Of a stretch of DNA of 64,000 nucleotides, positions 59,676 through 64,000 are shown piece after piece. Made by a program: the position numbers and the translations under genes. The DNA lies in the NCBI GenBank assembly GCA_002634385.1, contig NSJL01000001.1:248001-312000 (forward strand), given 5' to 3'. The notes below the pieces were generated by a model. The model ran no database searches, was not told where the DNA came from, and saw only the letters and a program-made list of their open reading frames with translations. The number at the start of each line of letters is the position of its first letter. The stretch's first letter is position 1. The stretch comes from Nitrospira sp. GTDB taxonomy: Bacteria; Nitrospirota; Thermodesulfovibrionia; Thermodesulfovibrionales; Dissulfurispiraceae.

Positions 59676-61244
59676 ATGGACACACAAGCAGGCACCCGCT
59701 CAGAGAACGGTGAGAAGAGCCGGGGCAAAGGCGCAGGTACCGGGGAAGGGAAGACCGCACGGGACATGATTACCAAAGCGCGCAGCGCGGTGATGCGGGA
59801 GTCTCCTTTCTTTGCTGCGCTCTGCATGCACCTTGTTCCGGTTGAGGCCCCCTGGTGCCATCAGGGAGGGCTCTACAGCGTGGCTACGGACGGGCGGCAT
59901 TTTTTCTACCATCCGCATATTCTGGAGGCATTCCCCACTCTCTCCGAACTGAAGGGGCTCATTCTCCACGAAGTGCTTCACTGCGCCTTCCGGCATTTGG
60001 ACCGGGGGAAGGACCGCCATCCCCTGGTGTGGAACATGGCGATCGACTACGCGGTCAACAGTATTATCCGGGAGATGGACGCGCACCTGAAAGAGCAGTA
60101 CTCCCGCCTGCCCCAGGACAAGAGACCGGTGATGCAGGGCTTCTCTGTCGACAAGGGGCTGCACCGGGAGGACTTCAGGGGGATGAAAGCCGAACAGATT
60201 TACACTATCCTGATAAAGGAAATGAAGGACCCGCCCCGATCTGCTCCGAGGGCCGACCTGCAAACGGGAGGAGGGAGTGACAGTACAGGGGAGCAGCGAA
60301 TTCTCGATGTCCATCTCGACTCCGACAAGGCGATAGACCCGGAGAGGGGGCCGATCGATCCGGGCACGCAGACCCGGAATACGGATGCCGTCATCCAGCC
60401 CCTTTCCAAAGGCGAGCAGGAGCATCTGAAAAGGGAGTGGGAGCGCAGGCTGATACAGGCGGCCAATAACCAGCATCTGGCCGACCGCCTGAAGGGAAGA
60501 TCCGGGGGCCCCCTGCCGGGTCAGATCAAGGAACTGATCGAAACGATCAAAGCCCCCAAAGTCAGGGTTCTCAGCAAGGTAGCGAAATACCTGCGCCTGG
60601 CGCTCACCGAACAGGTCAACTGGATTCAGCCCTACACGAAACGCATGGCGGCGACAGGGATCTATATGCCCTCAAAGAGAAACTATGTCACCGACCCGGT
60701 GATCGTCATCGATACGTCGGGCTCTGTTTCCCCGGAAGATGCGGCCTTCTTCCTGGGCCTGGTGGACGAGGTCATCAGGAAGCTCCCGGTCACCAAGCTC
60801 CGGTACATTGAATGCGACCACGCTATCCAGACGGATAGAATCCTTCACAAGGTGCATCGGAGCAGAGGGGTGTACGGAGTTTTTCCGGAGCCCTCCCTGA
60901 AGGAGAAGGGCAAAGGCGGGGGAATCACCATCAGCGGGCGAGGGGGGACTTCGTTCAAGCCTCCCTTCGAGCTGCTGGAAAGAGATAAGCGCTTCAAACC
61001 GTCCTTTGTCCTCTATCTTACCGACGGCCATGGGGATTTCCCTGAAAAGAAACCCGCCTTCCCTGTCCTCTGGGTCTTCAACAACAAGGAAAAGCACAGC
61101 CCGCCCTTTGGCGACCAGGATTGCTTCGACAAGGTCGATGTCGATACCTGGAGGCAGAGCAGAAAGCGGAGAACTGCCTTTGTCTCGCCCATGCGCCGGG
61201 CCGGTGCCGGAAAAAATAAACCCCCTGCACCCAGATCTCTCTGA
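59676..61244 (+). CDS. VWA-like protein with metallopeptidase-type N-terminal domain (DUF2201-like)
   Basis: The product has 522 residues. The N-terminal half contains LILHEVLHCAFRHLDRG, an HExxH zinc site with a third His, in the context of the DUF2201 putative-metallopeptidase family. The C-terminal half is a VWA-like domain with the MIDAS start VIVIDTSGSVSPEDA and a later GGTSFKPPFE (MIDAS Thr region), plus LYLTDGHGDFP with acidic residues. The protein is thus expected to bind a divalent metal and to be remodelled by the MoxR-type ATPase encoded just upstream. Substrate unknown. A terminator overlaps its last codons. Confidence 0.85.
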   Translation: MDTQAGTRSENGEKSRGKGAGTGEGKTARDMITKARSAVMRESPFFAALCMHLVPVEAPWCHQGGLYSVATDGRHFFYHPHILEAFPTLSELKGLILHEVLHCAFRHLDRGKDRHPLVWNMAIDYAVNSIIREMDAHLKEQYSRLPQDKRPVMQGFSVDKGLHREDFRGMKAEQIYTILIKEMKDPPRSAPRADLQTGGGSDSTGEQRILDVHLDSDKAIDPERGPIDPGTQTRNTDAVIQPLSKGEQEHLKREWERRLIQAANNQHLADRLKGRSGGPLPGQIKELIETIKAPKVRVLSKVAKYLRLALTEQVNWIQPYTKRMAATGIYMPSKRNYVTDPVIVIDTSGSVSPEDAAFFLGLVDEVIRKLPVTKLRYIECDHAIQTDRILHKVHRSRGVYGVFPEPSLKEKGKGGGITISGRGGTSFKPPFELLERDKRFKPSFVLYLTDGHGDFPEKKPAFPVLWVFNNKEKHSPPFGDQDCFDKVDVDTWRQSRKRRTAFVSPMRRAGAGKNKPPAPRSL

Positions 61245-61259
61245 AGTGCAAGGGGTTTT
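61221..61259 (+). terminator. Intrinsic terminator at the end of the VWA gene
   Basis: CCCCCTGCAC and GTGCAAGGGG pair with one mismatch around 15 bases, then TTTT. The stem includes the last codons and stop of the VWA gene. Confidence 0.75.
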
Positions 61260-61264
61260 CGCTA

Positions 61265-61338
<74 letters not shown>

Positions 61339-61463
61339 AAATGGCGCCCGAATCAGCGCCTCACTTCCTGGCACCTCAATTTTCGGCGCCTATCGTGCAT
61401 TCACCTGGATTGTCCCAGCCGGGACTTCTCTTCGATTCTACAGAGCGGTACGGCAGAATCGAA

Positions 61464-61539
61464 TGGTAGGCGGAACAGGGATCGAACCTGTGACCTCTGC
61501 CTTGTAAGGGCAGCGCTCTCCCAGTTGAGCTATCCGCCC
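61464..61539 (-). tRNA. tRNA-Val (anticodon TAC)
   Basis: The minus strand folds as a tRNA with acceptor GGGCGGA/TCCGCCT (a G-U first pair), D-loop AACTGGGAGAG, anticodon stem CTGCC/GGCAG around CTTACAA, and GTTCGAT in the T-loop. The 3' CCA is encoded. 76 bases. It lies 125 bases upstream of the tRNA-Asp gene on the same strand and probably shares its precursor transcript. Confidence 0.96.
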
Positions 61540-61573
61540 GGAAAGATTTTATTTAACTACAAAAGCCCCGTTT

Positions 61574-61602
61574 TTGTCAAATGTATTCCACTGTGCTATG
61601 AT
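61574..61602 (+). promoter_or_regulatory. Predicted sigma-70 promoter for the second L,D-transpeptidase
   Basis: TTGTCA and TATGAT are 17 bases apart. The -10 box ends seven bases before the ATG at 61610 and no ribosome site is visible, so the mRNA would begin at or next to the start codon. Confidence 0.65.
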
Positions 61603-61609
61603 AATTTCT

Positions 61610-62512
61610 ATGCAAAAGCAAAAGTTTTTTTCCGCTCTTCCCCTGCTTTTCCTGATCCTCCTTCCCCTGCTGCCGGCACATGCACAGGAATATCCCTTCG
61701 GGCCCGACGCCACCGTCATCGGGACCCTGAGGACCTATCGTATCACCAACGAGAAGGAATCCCTCATCGAGCTGGCCAGGGAATTCGGTGTCGGGTATAA
61801 CGAAATCGTCGACGCGAATCCCGACCTGGACCCTTTTATTCCGGGCGCACCGGTCACCGTCACCATCCCCTCCGCATGGATTCTGCCCGAGATGAAAACG
61901 TACGAGGGTTTGGTGATCAACCTTTCCGAGATGAGGCTCTACTATTTCTACACAAAGAGAAACGAGCACCTCGCCATGACTTTTCCCATCGGCATCGGCA
62001 GTGAGGGACATGCCACGCCGGTGGGGAATTTCAGCATTGTGCAGAAGACCGTCAATCCAAGCTGGTATGTGCCCGAATCCATCAAAAGGGAGTACCCTGA
62101 GCTGCCGGATGTCGTGCCCCCGGGACCCGATAATCCCCTCGGCACCCACGCCCTGAGACTGTCCCTGCGCTCGATTCTTATCCACGGGACCAACAGGCCC
62201 TTCGCCATCGGCAGGAGGGCAAGCCACGGATGCATACGGCTTTATCCCGAGGATATCCCGAAGCTCTTCGACGCGGTCCCTTCCGGCACTCCGATCGCCA
62301 TCGTCCGGCAACCGATCAAGCTGGGAATGCGCAAGGGCCGGATCCATATCGAAGTACATTATGAAGAGGAAAGCGAAACAAACTATTTCATTGAGGCAAT
62401 GCAGTTACTGAAGAAAAAGGACCTCTTCGATGCCATCGATGTCGAAAAACTGTACCGTGCCCTGAGCGAGAGGAAGGGGATCCCGGCGGATATTTCAAAA
62501 GAGGGGGAGTAA
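61610..62512 (+). CDS. L,D-transpeptidase (YkuD) with LysM-like domain, exported
   Basis: The product has 300 residues and starts with a signal peptide (FFSALPLLFLILLPLLPAHA). A LysM-like region (about 40-100, with LAREFGVGYNEIVDANPD) precedes the YkuD domain with ILIHGTNRPFAIG and ASHGCIRLYPED, which supplies His and the catalytic Cys. It aligns along its length with the transpeptidase at 25.1 kb but lacks the SPOR end. The neighbouring convergent gene encodes a Lpp-like lipoprotein, so this may be a second tethering pair. I chose ATG 61610, the in-frame ATG at 61574 lies inside the promoter's -35 region. Confidence 0.9.
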   Translation: MQKQKFFSALPLLFLILLPLLPAHAQEYPFGPDATVIGTLRTYRITNEKESLIELAREFGVGYNEIVDANPDLDPFIPGAPVTVTIPSAWILPEMKTYEGLVINLSEMRLYYFYTKRNEHLAMTFPIGIGSEGHATPVGNFSIVQKTVNPSWYVPESIKREYPELPDVVPPGPDNPLGTHALRLSLRSILIHGTNRPFAIGRRASHGCIRLYPEDIPKLFDAVPSGTPIAIVRQPIKLGMRKGRIHIEVHYEEESETNYFIEAMQLLKKKDLFDAIDVEKLYRALSERKGIPADISKEGE

Positions 62513-62570
62513 AGGAAGAGAGGCCCTCCTTTCGTCAGGGAAAGCCCCTCTTCCCGAAAGAAAAGACTAA

Positions 62571-63020
62571 CTACTTCCTCTGCTGCAGCTCAAAGGCTTT
62601 CTGCGACTTCTTTGAGGCCTGCTCCGCCTTTGAAGCCGCGGCTTCCGCTCTGTCCGCCGCAGTTTCGGCGCGCCGCGCGGCGTCTTCGGCACGGCGGACC
62701 GTGTCTGCCGCAGCACCCGTGTCTGCTCCGGCTGCCCCCGCTCCTGCTCCAGCGCCCGCACTCCTTGCCGTATTGAGGGCCTCCTGCGCCATGGACCTGG
62801 CCTCTGCGGCCTCTCTCCGGGCGGCATCCACATCCGCCGCGGAGACACCCGGTCTCTTCTCGAGGGCCGCCACCCTGTCCTCCAATGTCCCCACCCTCGA
62901 CTCAAGCCTGCTGATCCGGTCCACAAGGGGATCCACCTGCTGCTTCACATAGTCCTTTGTCGCACATCCTGCAGAAAAAAAGAATACGAGACACAGCGCC
63001 ACCAATAAGGACTTCTTCAT
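62571..63020 (-). CDS. Lpp-like coiled-coil lipoprotein ending in Arg-Lys
   Basis: The product has 149 residues. A lipoprotein signal ends in SAGC (mature CATKDYVKQQVDPL), then a heptad coiled coil (VDRISRLESRVGTLEDRVAALEKR), an Ala/Gly-rich linker (AGAGAGAGAAGADTGAA) and a second Ala-rich helix ending FELQQRK. The C-terminal Arg-Lys matches Braun's lipoprotein and the protein at 26466-26810. The linker makes it longer than usual. ATG 63020 has GGAGGGGTGCTG upstream; a GTG at 63026 is too close to that site. A convergent transpeptidase gene lies beside it. Peptidoglycan attachment is inferred. Confidence 0.83.
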   Translation of the reverse strand: MKKSLLVALCLVFFFSAGCATKDYVKQQVDPLVDRISRLESRVGTLEDRVAALEKRPGVSAADVDAARREAAEARSMAQEALNTARSAGAGAGAGAAGADTGAAADTVRRAEDAARRAETAADRAEAAASKAEQASKKSQKAFELQQRK

Positions 63021-63212
63021 CAGCACCCCTCCTCACGATAAAGGTTATTCAATGGTCCGCATACGCGGAACAGCTTCTCTCCCGACACATCCGAAGACAC
63101 TCTCTTTAGTACATACTGCGCGCACACCGGCAGGAACCGGCAGCCCTGTCCCCCTCTTTTATCTAAAGAGTAGCACAAAAATCGCACTTTGTCTCGCGGG
63201 AAGAGATAGGGG

Positions 63213-64000
63213 CTACTTTCTGCCCGCACTTCTGCGGATACTTTTAAAAAGGAACGCCAGGACAAAAAACAGCAGGTTCAGGAGGACAATGGTTGCCCCT
63301 GAAGGGAGATTCAGCAGAGCGGAAAGGAAGATCCCCAGGAAAACCGAAAGGAGCGCGACAGCGGAAGCGAAGAGCATGGAACTGCGGAACCCCCGTGCCA
63401 CCTGAAATGCGGTCACTGCGGGGAGGATCAGGAGGGAGGAGGTCAGCATGATTCCGACCACTTTCATGGTGAGGACAACGGTAATGGCCGTCAGGAGGAC
63501 CAGGAGAGTATTGAGCCTTTCCGTATTGATGCCCGAGACCTTCGCGAATTCCTCATCGAAAGTAACGGAAAAGATCTCATGGTAATAGAAGATGACGGTC
63601 AGCAGGACCAGGACAGAAAGGCCGATGGCGGTAACGACTTCCGCATTGCTGATCGCCAGGATATTTCCGAAAAGGTAGCTGAACAGGTCCACATTGAAGC
63701 CGCCCGCCCTGCTGGCAAGGAGCACGCCCCCCGCAATCCCGAGGGAGGAGACGACACCGATGGCGGCATCCCCGTAGATCCTGGCCCTCTCCGTCAGCTT
63801 CAGGATTCCCAATGAGCCGAGCATGACAAGCGGAATAGAGACATAGAGGGGATACACTTTGAGGACAAGGCCCACCGCCACACTCCCGAACGTTACATGG
63901 GCAAGACCGTCTCCGATGAGGGAGAGCCTACGCAGTACCAGGACAACCCCCAGGATGGAGCAGAGGAGGGCGATAAACGACCCGGCCACCAATGCCCTCT
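63213..64000 (-). CDS. Metal ABC transporter permease (ZnuB/MntB-like, partial)
   Basis: This polytopic permease is cut by the right edge; the frame stays open to 64000. Its N-terminal visible sequence RALVAGSFIALLCSILGVVLVLRRLSLIGDGLAHVTF (in part) and later GINTERLNTLLVLLTAITV and VGIMLTSSLLILPAVTAFQ match the zinc/manganese ABC-3 family, which has about 260-290 residues. It should move Zn or Mn with an ATPase and a periplasmic binding protein that would lie to the right. The shorter GTG start at 63992 falls inside the first helix, so the true start is probably beyond the window. Confidence 0.88.
   Translation of the reverse strand, partial: RALVAGSFIALLCSILGVVLVLRRLSLIGDGLAHVTFGSVAVGLVLKVYPLYVSIPLVMLGSLGILKLTERARIYGDAAIGVVSSLGIAGGVLLASRAGGFNVDLFSYLFGNILAISNAEVVTAIGLSVLVLLTVIFYYHEIFSVTFDEEFAKVSGINTERLNTLLVLLTAITVVLTMKVVGIMLTSSLLILPAVTAFQVARGFRSSMLFASAVALLSVFLGIFLSALLNLPSGATIVLLNLLFFVLAFLFKSIRRSAGRK

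Overview
The window looks like an anaerobically or micro-aerobically respiring Gram-negative bacterium, by content closest to Nitrospirota or Desulfobacterota-type genomes. The clues are a NarG/NxrA-like periplasmic molybdoenzyme, a Rieske/cytochrome b complex with an eight-helix core and a C-terminal extension, corrinoid-methyltransferase proteins, YedE/DsrE/TusA-type sulphur proteins, a multiheme-type cytochrome c, and outer-membrane lipoproteins with L,D-transpeptidases. The lineage is inferred from gene content alone; there is no rRNA here. Most genes are GC-rich by eye. The segment at about 24.5-27.9 kb looks AT-richer.

Left region (1-11.5 kb, all minus strand): the promoter-proximal unit encodes a corrinoid protein, a UroD/MtaA-like protein, a GAF histidine kinase and an NtrC-type sigma-54 activator. 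Next comes a 420-bp control region with a sigma-54 promoter and repeated ATGTCCC/GGGACAT elements. After that is an operon for a GltD-like FAD/NAD(P) and Fe-S protein, a Rieske protein, cytochrome b and the molybdoenzyme, which runs off the left edge. I read this as a quinone-linked respiratory module switched on by its neighbouring two-component system.

11.6-24 kb: housekeeping and cell-surface genes. They include a YgiQ radical SAM protein, dUTPase, acyltransferase 3, an alpha/beta hydrolase, a VanX-type dipeptidase, a GAF-PilB ATPase, and a TetR/O-methyltransferase pair. 24-28 kb: an AT-richer block with two L,D-transpeptidases flanking a Lpp-like lipoprotein. The same theme returns at 61.6-63 kb, and both lipoproteins end in Arg-Lys like Braun's lipoprotein.

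28-37 kb: TrmJ, DsrE and TusB-like proteins, a GT39-like membrane glycosyltransferase, a YedE sulphur transporter, a TusA-like protein without its usual cysteine, an FAD oxidase, a B12-type radical SAM protein and a diheme cytochrome c. 37-54 kb: peptidase, helicase, CBS-domain, HAD, thioesterase, UroD-like, stand-alone AICAR transformylase, cyclic-nucleotide-binding, exonuclease VII, cold-shock and cysteine synthase genes. 54-64 kb: a TreT-like glycosyltransferase, a CHASE/PAS histidine kinase, a MoxR AAA ATPase with a VWA/metallopeptidase-like partner, tRNA-Asp and tRNA-Val, the second transpeptidase/lipoprotein pair, and a metal-ABC permease cut by the right edge. I see no CRISPR array, transposase, integrase or rRNA gene.
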